DNA from: Belliella pelovolcani
Lineage (GTDB): Bacteria > Bacteroidota > Bacteroidia > Cytophagales > Cyclobacteriaceae
Direction of reading: 5' to 3'
NCBI RefSeq assembly: GCF_900156785.1
Contig: NZ_FTOP01000001.1
Location: 62,001-126,000, forward strand
Length of the DNA stretch: 64,000 nt
Part shown: positions 36,994 through 45,504 of the stretch, piece by piece
Layout: each line of letters opens with the position of its first letter
Position numbering within the stretch: position 1 is the stretch's first letter
The notes under the pieces: model-generated
The model's input: only the letters and a program-made list of their open reading frames with translations
Database searches by the model: none
What the model was told of the DNA's origin: nothing
Translations under genes and position numbers: made by a program

Positions 36994-39888
36994 ATGAAGA
37001 TTAATCTTTCCCCTACTACAAAGTTTGAAAACAGGCATAATGGCCCTTCTCAAGAAGATATAGCCATGATGCTGGAAAAAATCGGTGCGTCATCAATGGA
37101 AGAATTGATCGACCAAACCATCCCAAAGTCCATCCAAATGAATCAGTCTTTGGATCTGCCGGCAGCAAAATCTGAGGCAGCATTCTTAAAGGAGTTCAAG
37201 ACTTTGGCTTCTAAGAATAAAATCTTCAAATCATTTATCGGTTTGGGATATTATGACACCATTGTCCCTGGAGTAATCTTGAGAAATGTCCTCGAGAATC
37301 CAGGATGGTACACTGCTTACACCCCATACCAAGCCGAAATCGCACAAGGTAGATTGGAAGCTTTGATCAATTACCAGACTACAGTCATGGAATTGACAGG
37401 TATGGAAATGGCCAATGCTTCGCTACTCGATGAAGCAACTGCTGCTGCTGAAGCCATGACCATGCTCCATGCTTCCAAGCCAAGAGAAAAGAAAAACGCT
37501 AACAAATTCTTTGTAGACGAAAAAATCTTTCCTCAAACCAAAGACTTACTGATCACCAGATCTACGCCGATTGGAATTGAATTGCAAATCGCTCCATTGT
37601 CTGAATTGGATCTGACTGATGCCGATCTTTTTGGGATTTTGATTCAATACCCAAATATTGATGGTGAAGCCATCGATCATGCTGCCTTGGTTGCTGCTGC
37701 GAAAGAAAATCATGTAATGACGGCTTTTGCAACCGACCTGTTGGCTTTGACGCTTTTGACACCTCCGGGTGAAATGGGCGCAGACGTGGTAGTAGGTACC
37801 AGCCAAAGATTCGGCGTACCAATGGGTTTTGGTGGACCTCACGCTGCATTTTTCGCTACCAAAGAAGCTTTCAAAAGACAAGTTCCAGGTAGAATCATCG
37901 GTGTATCCGTAGACCGAGACGGCAACAAAGCCTACAGAATGGCGCTTCAAACCCGTGAGCAACATATCAAAAGAGAGAAGGCTACTTCCAACATCTGTAC
38001 TGCACAAGTACTCTTAGCAGTGATGGCTGGATTCTATGCTGTCTATCACGGTCCAAAAGGATTGAAAGAAATCGCTTCAAGAACCCATGGATTGGCACAA
38101 TTGACTGCAAAGGCACTGGCGAAACTTGGTTTTGAGCAAGAAAATAAAAACTACTTTGATACCATCAAGGTCAAAGTAAATGATGTGGAGCAATCCAAAA
38201 TTAAAGCTTTTGCCCTCTCGGCAGAGATGAACTTCAGGTACGAACCAGGCGCTATCTTCTTGTCATTTGACGAAGCCAAAACATTGGAAGATGCCATGGC
38301 TGTTGTGGAAGTTTTCGCCATGTCTACCAATCAAAAAGTTGACTTGGACTGGAATGCATTGACCGCTGACTTGGATATCAACCTGCCTCAAGGCTTGGCT
38401 AGAACTTCAGATTTCCTGACACATCCAGTGTTCAATCAGTTCCATGCTGAGCACGAAATGTTGAGGTATATCAAAAGATTGGAAAACAAGGATCTTTCCT
38501 TGGTTCACTCCATGATCTCCTTGGGTTCTTGTACCATGAAGCTCAATGCTACCGCGGAAATGATCCCTGTGACTTGGCCAGAATTTGGTCAACTGCACCC
38601 ATTCTGTCCACAAGACCAAGCAGCGGGGTATTATGAAATGTTCCAAAACCTGAGAAACTGGCTGACAGAAATAACTGGTTTTGCTGATACTTCTTTGCAA
38701 CCTAACTCAGGTGCACAAGGTGAATATGCTGGCTTGATGGTCATAAGAGCATATCACCAAAGCAGAGGAGATCACCACAGAAATATTGCCCTAATTCCTA
38801 CATCTGCACACGGAACCAATCCTGCATCTGCTGTAATGGCCGGCATGAAGGTAGTCCTTGTCAAATGTGATGAAAAAGGAAACATCGATGTGGCTGACCT
38901 AAGAGAAAAAGCAGAAGCACATAGCCATGACTTGGCTTGCCTGATGGTAACTTATCCATCTACACACGGCGTATTTGAAGAAGCTATCCAAGAAATCTGT
39001 CAAATCATCCATGACAATGGAGGACAAGTATACATGGATGGGGCCAACATGAATGCGCAGGTAGGTTTGACCAGTCCTGGTTTGATCGGTGCGGATGTTT
39101 GCCATTTGAACTTACACAAGACTTTCTGTATTCCTCATGGTGGTGGTGGACCAGGTATGGGACCTATTTCTGTGGCTAAGCAGCTTGTCCCATTCTTACC
39201 AAGCAATCCTGTCGTGAAAACAGGTGGCACGCAAGCAATACACGCAATTTCTGCTGCACCATTTGGTAGCGCGAGTATTTTGCCAATCTCTTATGCTTAC
39301 ATCGCCATGATGGGTGCCGAAGGATTGACGAATGCAACCAAAATAGCCATTCTCAACGCCAACTATATCAAGCATAGATTAGAATCGCACTACCCTATCC
39401 TCTATACAGGAAAAGGTGGAAGAGCAGCACACGAAATGATCTTAGATTGCAGAGCGTTCAAAGAAGTAGGTATAGAAGTAGAAGATATTGCGAAGCGATT
39501 GATGGACTATGGGTTCCACGCACCAACTGTTTCATTCCCAGTAGCGGGAACACTGATGGTAGAACCTACAGAATCAGAAACTGTATCTGAATTGGATAGA
39601 TTCTGTGATGCGATGATCGCAATCAGAGCTGAGATTCAAGAAATCTATGATGGCGAAGCAGACAAAGAAAATAACGTGCTGAAAAATGCCCCTCACACGG
39701 CAGGACTGGCCTTGGCTGACACTTGGGAGTTCCCATATAGCAGAACCAAAGCTGTTTACCCACTTCCTTATGTGAAAGGTAACAAGTTCTGGCCAACTGT
39801 AAGAAGAATTGATTCTGCTTATGGAGACAGAAACTTGATCTGTAGCTGTATCCCTGTTGAGGAATATGCTTCAGAAGTAGCAGAGTAA
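36994..39888 (+). CDS. gcvP: Glycine dehydrogenase (decarboxylating), P-protein
   Basis: 964 aa single-chain PLP enzyme of the glycine cleavage system. N-terminal half: [16 protein letters not shown] and [20 protein letters not shown] (split). C-terminal half: [33 protein letters not shown], and the PLP lysine in [22 protein letters not shown] (Lys in the central LHKTF). Start at ATG 36994; a TTG six bases upstream is less likely. gcvT and gcvH are not nearby. A strong promoter and terminator bracket it as a single gene. Confidence 0.97.
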   Translation: MKINLSPTTKFENRHNGPSQEDIAMMLEKIGASSMEELIDQTIPKSIQMNQSLDLPAAKSEAAFLKEFKTLASKNKIFKSFIGLGYYDTIVPGVILRNVLENPGWYTAYTPYQAEIAQGRLEALINYQTTVMELTGMEMANASLLDEATAAAEAMTMLHASKPREKKNANKFFVDEKIFPQTKDLLITRSTPIGIELQIAPLSELDLTDADLFGILIQYPNIDGEAIDHAALVAAAKENHVMTAFATDLLALTLLTPPGEMGADVVVGTSQRFGVPMGFGGPHAAFFATKEAFKRQVPGRIIGVSVDRDGNKAYRMALQTREQHIKREKATSNICTAQVLLAVMAGFYAVYHGPKGLKEIASRTHGLAQLTAKALAKLGFEQENKNYFDTIKVKVNDVEQSKIKAFALSAEMNFRYEPGAIFLSFDEAKTLEDAMAVVEVFAMSTNQKVDLDWNALTADLDINLPQGLARTSDFLTHPVFNQFHAEHEMLRYIKRLENKDLSLVHSMISLGSCTMKLNATAEMIPVTWPEFGQLHPFCPQDQAAGYYEMFQNLRNWLTEITGFADTSLQPNSGAQGEYAGLMVIRAYHQSRGDHHRNIALIPTSAHGTNPASAVMAGMKVVLVKCDEKGNIDVADLREKAEAHSHDLACLMVTYPSTHGVFEEAIQEICQIIHDNGGQVYMDGANMNAQVGLTSPGLIGADVCHLNLHKTFCIPHGGGGPGMGPISVAKQLVPFLPSNPVVKTGGTQAIHAISAAPFGSASILPISYAYIAMMGAEGLTNATKIAILNANYIKHRLESHYPILYTGKGGRAAHEMILDCRAFKEVGIEVEDIAKRLMDYGFHAPTVSFPVAGTLMVEPTESETVSELDRFCDAMIAIRAEIQEIYDGEADKENNVLKNAPHTAGLALADTWEFPYSRTKAVYPLPYVKGNKFWPTVRRIDSAYGDRNLICSCIPVEEYASEVAE

Positions 39889-39892
39889 AACA

Positions 39893-39927
39893 AAAATCCC
39901 CTGTCAAAAGTGACAGGGGATTTTTTG
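39893..39927 (+). terminator. Terminator of gcvP
   Basis: Perfect 12-bp stem AATCCCCTGTCA / TGACAGGGGATT with AAAG loop and T6 tail. Confidence 0.92.
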
Positions 39928-39963
39928 CCTTTAATGGGGTTTGGTAGAATTGGACTACCATCT

Positions 39964-40001
39964 AAAACCTTTGAGGTCTTTTTTTAGACCTCGAAGGTTT
40001 T
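39964..40001. repeat. ACCTTTGAGGT-type dispersed palindrome, copy 2
   Basis: AAAACCTTTGAGGTCT (39964-39979) pairs with AGACCTCGAAGGTTTT (39986-40001) with a single G-T pair. Confidence 0.7.
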
Positions 40002-40075
40002 ATTTCCAGTTAATTGGCACGAGTAAGTTATTGGTAGATGGGTAGCGACAATGTGATTTTCGTGTCTTTTTGTTC

Positions 40076-40164
40076 GACCCCTTTGGGGTCGGGAGAGGGG
40101 ATTCTGGTCACTTTGCCCATGGGTTTCACCCATGGTTATTGAGAAGTTTGACCCTTTTAGGGTC
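40076..40164. repeat. Cluster of three short palindromes
   Basis: GACCCC-TTT-GGGGTC (40076-40090), CCATGGGT-TTC-ACCCATGG (40117-40135) and GACCC-TTTTA-GGGTC (40150-40164) lie in series in the gene-free 39928-40450 interval. They resemble remnants of dispersed intergenic repeats. No coding. Confidence 0.55.
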
Positions 40165-40249
40165 GCAAAAAAATGATCAATTTAGCATTGGTTTTTTTGG
40201 GTCTCAAAAAAATCTAAAGCGCATTTTTGTGATTGATTGAAGTGTATAT

Positions 40250-40344
40250 CTAGGGCTTGCTGAAAAAGAATCACTTGTTAAAGGGGGTGTTCTTCAGAAT
40301 TTAAAGAATTTATTCCCCAATTGGCGTTTTTCAGCACGCCCTAG
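40250..40344. mobile_element. MITE-like element with 18-bp terminal inverted repeats
   Basis: 95 bp. Left end CTAGGGCTTGCTGAAAAA (40250-40267) is inverted at the right as TTTTTCAGCACGCCCTAG (40327-40344), 17 of 18 matching. The outer CTAG on both sides may be a 4-bp target duplication. There is no room for a transposase, so it would be a non-autonomous derivative of an insertion sequence. Confidence 0.6.
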
Positions 40345-40450
40345 TTATAAGCGATATGATTACTTACTAGTGTCATTATGGATAATCATATTGATTAATT
40401 TATAAACAACTGTAAGTCCACAAATAATAGCTCTAAGATTCAATAATAGG

Positions 40451-41560
40451 TTATTTTAAATAATATAAAGCTACAGTAACACCACCTTCAGTAATGTGGT
40501 TTGACACATCTTCAGGAATTTTCCCTTTGCCCCAATCTACTTGATACAATTCATATTCAAGTATACTTGCCACAAATTTCTCTCCATCCGAAAAGTATGG
40601 AAAATTGACATTAAGATGGTTAAAGTTCAAAGGTTTAATATTGAATTCATCATGCATTCCACTTTTTTGATCATATAAAAACATTACTTTATTGTTACCT
40701 GAGTATCCTTGTGCAAGAATCGTATTACCTAAGATAACTGGAGGAGAACTCAAATATTTAAAGTCCTTTGTAGATCGCATTTCAGCCAAAATCTCGTAAT
40801 CATTTTTATACGACTCAAATTCATCTGGATTCTCCAAAATTATATCAATTTTTTTCAGATGATTTCCTTTTAAATCAAATTGTAAAACAAAATCTGTTAC
40901 GGGCTTGTGATAATAAATATGTTGCTTGGATTTGGTGAATAGACCTGTATGAAATTTAACATCCATAAAGCCTTCTGGATATTTTTCAAACTTGTCTAAA
41001 ATATTTAATTCACTGTCTGTTTTAATGACATGATAACCATTTATTTCAGGATACTCACTTTCTACAACAAGGCCGAACAAAAAGCCATCACCTAATGCCA
41101 CGAAACTATCTGCCCTAAAATCAAATTTTTTTATCTCCATCAATGCTCCAACTGTTGAATAAATAAACAACCGCTTCCTTTGTCTGTCTAAAAGGACAAC
41201 CTTACCATCGTCAGTCACATCAAAATCTCCTAACCTTCGATATTCGTTTGGCCCATCTCCAATGTTCCCAAGTCTTGAAATAAATTTACCATTCAAGTCG
41301 AAAACATAAACATGATTCGAGCCCGTCAAATCAAGCACAAAAATGAAATTGTCAGAAATAATCAACTTATCGACTTGTGTGAAAAAGTAATCACCTGATT
41401 GATCCAAGTTCACATATTCCGGTAAGCTGACAACCTCTCTTACATCAAGATCTCCTTTTCCGAAATAAAAACTTGAATTGGATTCGTCAAAATATGTCTT
41501 ATCTATCCTATTGCATGATAACAAGCTAAAGAAAACTAATACAGAATAAAATACTTTCAT
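40451..41560 (-). CDS. Six-bladed beta-propeller lipoprotein
   Basis: 369 aa. MKVFYSVLVFFSLLSCN gives a lipobox cysteine. Propeller-type repeats such as VYVFDLNGKFISRLG, DFDVTDDGKVVLLDRQRKRLFIY and GNTILAQGYSGNNKVMFLYD match the Bacteroidota six-bladed beta-propeller (NHL-like) family. ATG 41558-41560 is chosen for the lipoprotein signal, not the longer 41614 reading. These proteins typically lie beside a small NVEALA-type peptide gene, as here (41644-41859). Function not known. Confidence 0.78.
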   Translation of the reverse strand: MKVFYSVLVFFSLLSCNRIDKTYFDESNSSFYFGKGDLDVREVVSLPEYVNLDQSGDYFFTQVDKLIISDNFIFVLDLTGSNHVYVFDLNGKFISRLGNIGDGPNEYRRLGDFDVTDDGKVVLLDRQRKRLFIYSTVGALMEIKKFDFRADSFVALGDGFLFGLVVESEYPEINGYHVIKTDSELNILDKFEKYPEGFMDVKFHTGLFTKSKQHIYYHKPVTDFVLQFDLKGNHLKKIDIILENPDEFESYKNDYEILAEMRSTKDFKYLSSPPVILGNTILAQGYSGNNKVMFLYDQKSGMHDEFNIKPLNFNHLNVNFPYFSDGEKFVASILEYELYQVDWGKGKIPEDVSNHITEGGVTVALYYLK

Positions 41561-41643
41561 ATAAAATGTATGAGATAAAGGCTGAGTAAAAAATAAGGGA
41601 TGAGCATAAATCATCCCTTATCAAATTTAAGAGTTTTTGAAAT

Positions 41644-41859
41644 TTAGAAGCAATCTGATTCTGTACATGGGTTTGTATTCTCACTCATACATACCTTTTT
41701 GTTTCCAGTAAACCACCAAGCACAATCAACGATTTTAGCAGGCCCTGTATTTAAACCAGCACCAGGATCAACTGTAGCTTGACCAGATGAAGAAAAACTG
41801 ATAGAACAAAACATTAGTAATGCTCCGGAAAAAACGATTTGAATAATTTTGTTTTTCAT
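41644..41859 (-). CDS. Small secreted Cys-rich peptide, NVEALA-like
   Basis: 71 aa. Signal-like N-terminus (IIQIVFSGALLMFCSISFSSS) and a short mature part with four cysteines (DCAWW, VCMSE, PCTES, DCF) plus WW. Size, hydrophobic leader and position upstream of the propeller lipoprotein resemble NVEALA-domain peptides, but the NVEALA sequence itself is not visible. The first gene of a two-gene unit (84 bp gap to the propeller start). Function unknown. Confidence 0.6.
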   Translation of the reverse strand: MKNKIIQIVFSGALLMFCSISFSSSGQATVDPGAGLNTGPAKIVDCAWWFTGNKKVCMSENTNPCTESDCF

Positions 41860-41926
41860 TGCTTAATTAATTTAGTTGAAAATAAAATAAAATGGCTTTA
41901 AAAATGAATTCACTAATAAAGTCGAC

Positions 41927-41953
41927 GAAAGAAAGAAAGAAAGAAAGAAAAAA
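41927..41953. repeat. GAAA tetranucleotide microsatellite
   Basis: Six perfect GAAA units (41927-41950) followed by AAA, 68-91 bp upstream of the small peptide start on the minus strand, so within or next to its promoter. Length change could alter expression. Confidence 0.8.
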
Positions 41954-42002
41954 GCAAGAGTTTAGTTGGAATTATTGTTTAAAATTGCAGGTGATCACAA
42001 AA

Positions 42003-42029
42003 AAAGCCCCTGATTTCTCAGAGGCCTTT
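42003..42029 (-). terminator. Terminator of the acidic lipoprotein gene
   Basis: Minus strand AAAGGCCTCTGA / TCAGGGGCTTT with GAAA loop and a T7 tail. Confidence 0.8.
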
Positions 42030-42051
42030 ATTTTTTGGAAGAATGGGTTGA

Positions 42052-42249
42052 TTAACCTTCTACAGTTTCTTCAACTTCTTCAACGATTTCTTCTACTGCT
42101 TCTTCAGCACCTTCGATCGCCTCTTCAGTAGCTTCTTCAGTTTCTTCGATGATTACTTCGATTTCAGTTTCTTCAGAAACTTCTTTGTTACCGCAAGATG
42201 CAGTGAATAGCATACCAGCTACAGCGAATAATGCAAATACCTTTTTCAT
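42052..42249 (-). CDS. Small Glu-rich lipoprotein
   Basis: 65 aa. Signal peptide with lipobox MLFTASCGNKE; the mature 46 residues are almost only Glu, Val, Ile, Ala and Thr (EETEEATEEAIEGAEEAVEE), a repetitive, extremely acidic amphipathic helix. Probably anchored to a membrane and able to bind cations or basic partners; function unknown. Preceded by a near-perfect promoter and followed by a terminator, so it is a well-expressed single gene. Confidence 0.8.
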   Translation of the reverse strand: MKKVFALFAVAGMLFTASCGNKEVSEETEIEVIIEETEEATEEAIEGAEEAVEEIVEEVEETVEG

Positions 42250-42281
42250 TGTTTTTTTGTTTGTTTCTTAAATTAAGCACG

Positions 42282-42311
42282 CAAATGTACAACCGTTTAT
42301 GTAATTGTCAA
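42282..42311 (-). promoter_or_regulatory. Promoter of the acidic lipoprotein gene
   Basis: Minus strand TTG (42309-42311, within TTGACAA), 19 nt spacer, TACATTTG (42282-42289). Full match to the Bacteroidota consensus. Confidence 0.8.
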
Positions 42312-42333
42312 GCACTTGCACAAAATTTATTTT

Positions 42334-43647
42334 TTACTTCTTTTTATACACAATTTTGATCGGAACACCCTCAAATTCAAAGTTTTCCCTCAACCTGTTT
42401 TCTAGGTATCGAGTATATGGATTTTTGATATACTGAGGCAAATTACAGAAGAATGCAAACACTGGATTTTTGGTCGGAAGCTGTGTCACATACTTGATCT
42501 TGATGTACTTCCCTTTCCATGCTGGTGGTGGATACTTCTCGATCTCAGCAAGCATCACATCATTGATTTTGGAAGTGGCTACTTTTCTGTTTTTATTCTC
42601 GTAAACCTTCACCGCCAATTCAATTGCTTGGAAAATTCGCTGCTTGTTCATCACAGAAGTAAAGATCATCGGAATCCAACGGTTCTCTCCGAGCTTCTCC
42701 ATGATGTCTTTTTTGAATTTCTCCATGGTCTTATGATCCTTCTCTATCAAATCCCACTTATTCACCATGATCATGATGCCTTTATTATTTTTGATCCCCA
42801 AGGAAATCAAATTCATATCCTGAGCCTCAAAGCCTCTCGATGCATCTACCATCACGATAATGACATCAGATTCTTCAAGGGTCCTCAGAGAACGCATCAC
42901 AGAGTAAAACTCAATATCTTCTTTGACCTTAGCTTTTTTCCTGATCCCCGCAGTATCGGTAATGATAAAATCCTGTCCATAAAGCTTGTATCGGGTATGG
43001 ATAGCATCACGCGTAGTCCCAGCCTCATCAGTCACAATAGACCTTTCTTTTCCCAAAAGGGCATTCAAGAAAGAAGATTTCCCAACATTTGGTCTACCTA
43101 GGATAGATATCTTTGGAATACCTGCATCTGGATCTTCGATTCCCTCATCTGGGAAATTGGAAACCACAGCATCTAACAATTCACCTGTACCACTACCTGA
43201 AATGGCGGCAATAGGGAAAACCTCATTTTCCCCCAAGCCTAAAGCATAAAACTCCGTAGACATCAATACCTGAGATTGATTGTCTGCCTTGTTGGCTACA
43301 ATGTAAATAGGCTTCTTGGAAGTACGGAGTACGTTTGCAAACTCCTTGTCTAAGTCAGTCAGCCCATCATGGCAGTCCACTACAAAAAGAACCACACTCG
43401 CTTCTTCCAGTGCAAGTGTAACTTGTTTTCTGATCTCGGCTTCGAATACATCATCAGATCCAGTGACATAGCCACCTGTATCGATGACAGAAAAGAATTT
43501 GCCTCCCCACTGCGCATGGCCATAATGCCTGTCACGGGTCACCCCCGACATGTTATCTTCTATGGCCTTTCTCTCCTCAACCAATCGGTTGAAAAAGGTG
43601 GATTTACCTACATTAGGTCTCCCTACAATTGCTACTATATTTGACAT
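42334..43647 (-). CDS. der: Ribosome biogenesis GTPase Der (EngA)
   Basis: 437 aa with two tandem GTPase domains and a KH-like C-terminus. Domain 1: GRPNVGKSTFFN, DTGGYV, ANKAD. Domain 2: GRPNVGKSSFLNALLG, DTAGIRKKAKV, VNKWDL. Needed for 50S assembly. Twelve bp downstream of era, so the two are probably one operon. Confidence 0.97.
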   Translation of the reverse strand: MSNIVAIVGRPNVGKSTFFNRLVEERKAIEDNMSGVTRDRHYGHAQWGGKFFSVIDTGGYVTGSDDVFEAEIRKQVTLALEEASVVLFVVDCHDGLTDLDKEFANVLRTSKKPIYIVANKADNQSQVLMSTEFYALGLGENEVFPIAAISGSGTGELLDAVVSNFPDEGIEDPDAGIPKISILGRPNVGKSSFLNALLGKERSIVTDEAGTTRDAIHTRYKLYGQDFIITDTAGIRKKAKVKEDIEFYSVMRSLRTLEESDVIIVMVDASRGFEAQDMNLISLGIKNNKGIMIMVNKWDLIEKDHKTMEKFKKDIMEKLGENRWIPMIFTSVMNKQRIFQAIELAVKVYENKNRKVATSKINDVMLAEIEKYPPPAWKGKYIKIKYVTQLPTKNPVFAFFCNLPQYIKNPYTRYLENRLRENFEFEGVPIKIVYKKK

Positions 43648-43659
43648 TACTTTATTGGC

Positions 43660-44550
43660 TTATTGGTCGTAACCAAATTTCTTCAACTTATTTTTATTTT
43701 TTCTCCAATCTTCCTCCACCTTTACATAGGTTTCCAAGAAGATCTTCTTTCCAAAGAATTTTTCCATTTCTTCCCTGGACTGAATCCCGATACGCTTCAG
43801 TGCTTTGCCACCTTCCCCGATGATGATCCCTTTTTGACTGGATCGCTCTACGTAGATGATCGCTCTGATGCGGATGATTTTCTCCTCTTCATAAAAATCC
43901 TCTATAGCCACTTCTGTGCTGTAAGGGATTTCTTTTTTGTAATTGAGGAAGATTTTTTCTCTGATGATTTCAGAGGCAAAGAAACGTTCCGGCTTATCTG
44001 TAAGTTCCTCCTTATCATAGAAAGGGGGATGACTGGGTAAGCGGTCTAGGATTTCCTGAAGAATACGTTCGGTGTTGAAGCTTTCGGTAGCAGAGATCGG
44101 AATGATCGTCTCGGCCTTGATGCGTTGAGTCCAATAAACTGTCACTGCATCCAACTGACCTTCTTTGCTGAGGTCAATCTTGTTGATGACAAGTAGCACG
44201 GGTACACCCGATTGGTTGATCTTTTCTATTACGTCTTCTATTTCTTCGTCTGTTTCAAATAGATCGGTTACGAAAAGGATCACATCTGCATCCTCCAGAG
44301 ACATGTGCACAAAACTCATCATGTTTTTGTGTAACTCATATTTCGGCTTCAGCATACCTGGGGTATCAGAAAATACAATCTGATAGTTGTCATCATTGAT
44401 GATGCCCATGATGCGGTGACGAGTGGTCTGCGCCTTGGAGGAGATGATCGAAAGTCTTTCACCGATCAGCACATTCATCAAGGTCGACTTGCCAACATTA
44501 GGTTTCCCGATGATATTGACAAAGCCAGCTTTGTGTGTTTGTTCGGTCAT
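43660..44550 (-). CDS. era: GTPase Era
   Basis: 296 aa. GTPase domain: GKPNVGKSTLMNVLIG, SDTPGML, NKIDL; C-terminal KH domain with QKGIIIGEGGKALKRIG, which binds the 16S rRNA 3' end. Full length. TACCTTTG on the minus strand (44566-44573) is a good -7 element 16 bp upstream, though its -33 is weak. Last clear core gene before the accessory region. Confidence 0.96.
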   Translation of the reverse strand: MTEQTHKAGFVNIIGKPNVGKSTLMNVLIGERLSIISSKAQTTRHRIMGIINDDNYQIVFSDTPGMLKPKYELHKNMMSFVHMSLEDADVILFVTDLFETDEEIEDVIEKINQSGVPVLLVINKIDLSKEGQLDAVTVYWTQRIKAETIIPISATESFNTERILQEILDRLPSHPPFYDKEELTDKPERFFASEIIREKIFLNYKKEIPYSTEVAIEDFYEEEKIIRIRAIIYVERSSQKGIIIGEGGKALKRIGIQSREEMEKFFGKKIFLETYVKVEEDWRKNKNKLKKFGYDQ

Positions 44551-44868
44551 GACAATAATTTTTCACAAAGGTAGCTGAAATTTTCCGTGAAGACACACAT
44601 ACACAGGAATAAACCAAAGAAAGTTTGGAAGAAGGGCGGATGAGCGTGGAAGGATGTGCCAAGGACTTATGCGAAGCTTAGGGGATTAAATCAGGTGGAT
44701 GAAGTTATTGTGAAGTAGAAAAATAGAATTTAGGCATCATTTCTCCCCCTTTTTAATCGGTTTGACCCCATAATGTCCAATCTCCCCTGAAAAATCTAGC
44801 ATCTCTCCGATCCCTGGGAGCTAAAATCCAACCCCTGCGCTCCCCCGCGTCCTCTGCGGCAAAAAAAA

Positions 44869-44899
44869 GACCTTCGAGGAGAAAAAGACCTCAAAGGTC
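44869..44899. repeat. ACCTTTGAGGT-type dispersed palindrome, copy 3
   Basis: GACCTTCGAGG (44869-44879) and CCTCAAAGGTC (44889-44899). Lies in the gene-free 44551-45146 interval, which otherwise has no ORF until the tRNA remnant at 44984. Confidence 0.65.
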
Positions 44900-44953
44900 C
44901 ATCTGCCCTATCCACAAGCCACCAGACTACCCTACACCTCATTTTCAAGACAT

Positions 44954-44980
44954 AAAAAAACCAAGCATCTCTGCTTGGCT
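44954..44980 (-). terminator. Terminator adjoining the tRNA remnant
   Basis: Minus strand CCAAGCA-GAGA-TGCTTGG followed by T7 (plus strand 44954-44960 A run). It lies 5 bp after the tRNA 3' remnant on the same strand, the arrangement of an original tRNA terminator. Confidence 0.75.
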
Positions 44981-44983
44981 TCG

Positions 44984-45003
44984 TAGTAGCGGGAACAGGA
45001 CTT
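44984..45003 (-). other. tRNA 3'-end fragment, putative attachment site
   Basis: Minus strand AAGTCCTGTTCCCGCTACTA reads as T-loop 3' end (AGT), T-stem 3' strand CCTGT, acceptor 3' strand TCCCGCT, discriminator A. The 5' half of any tRNA is missing: DNA to its right is AT-rich. A complete tRNA would begin AGCGGGA; elongator tRNA-Met is my best guess. Nearby 45038-45058 has two GGGGG(A/C)-type runs that might be recombinase arm sites. Interpreted as one end of an integrated element. Confidence 0.55.
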
Positions 45004-45146
45004 ATTCAAATAAATTAAAATCAATAGATTACAGCTTTAGGGGGACAAAACAGGGGGCAATATCCAATGATTTTATGAATTCGAATTGATTTGAATCAAA
45101 TTGAAATAACTAGTTAGTATTAACCATTTTACATTTAATCCTTCTA

Positions 45147-45458
45147 TTACCAAAAACGCTTATGAAGAGATTCATGACATACTGAACATACAGAAACTAA
45201 CCACTTGATCGGTTCTTTACCAAGCTTTCTTTTTGCATACCGTTTATGATGAACTTCTGTCGCTTGAGCCCCACAATATACACATTGCCAATTATCTCGC
45301 CTTAATACAACATATCGTTTTCTCTGCCATTCATCTGACTTAAGATATACATTCCTGTAATAATCACGCCTGCGTTTCCTCTTGATTGTAAAAATCAATC
45401 TTTTAAATAACCAGGGTGCTACAAAGACAAAAATTAAAACAAGGAGCTGAAAATCCAT
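45147..45458 (-). CDS. Membrane-anchored HNH nuclease-like protein
   Basis: 103 aa. N-terminal hydrophobic helix (FQLLVLIFVFVAPWLFKRLIF), then a basic linker, then an HNH/zinc domain: CVYCGAQATEVHHKRY with CxxC and HH, and CSVCHESLHKRFW with a second CxxCH...H. The catalytic HH and terminal H are present. Last gene after the Qat operon in the same direction (46 bp after qatD). Whether it belongs to Qat or is separate is unclear. Confidence 0.8.
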   Translation of the reverse strand: MDFQLLVLIFVFVAPWLFKRLIFTIKRKRRRDYYRNVYLKSDEWQRKRYVVLRRDNWQCVYCGAQATEVHHKRYAKRKLGKEPIKWLVSVCSVCHESLHKRFW

Positions 45459-45504
45459 ATCTTAAGACAATTTTGGAACTATATAGTTTGAGGAGAAATA
45501 AATT

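Noticed and set aside
41892-42131. 79-codon plus-strand ORF running through the GAAA repeat
   Set aside because: Covers the repeat, a terminator and part of the antisense of the acidic lipoprotein gene; composition is that of a shadow ORF.
44551-44980. A small gene between era and the island boundary
   Set aside because: No reading frame with convincing coding pattern on either strand; only the palindrome and terminator are supported.
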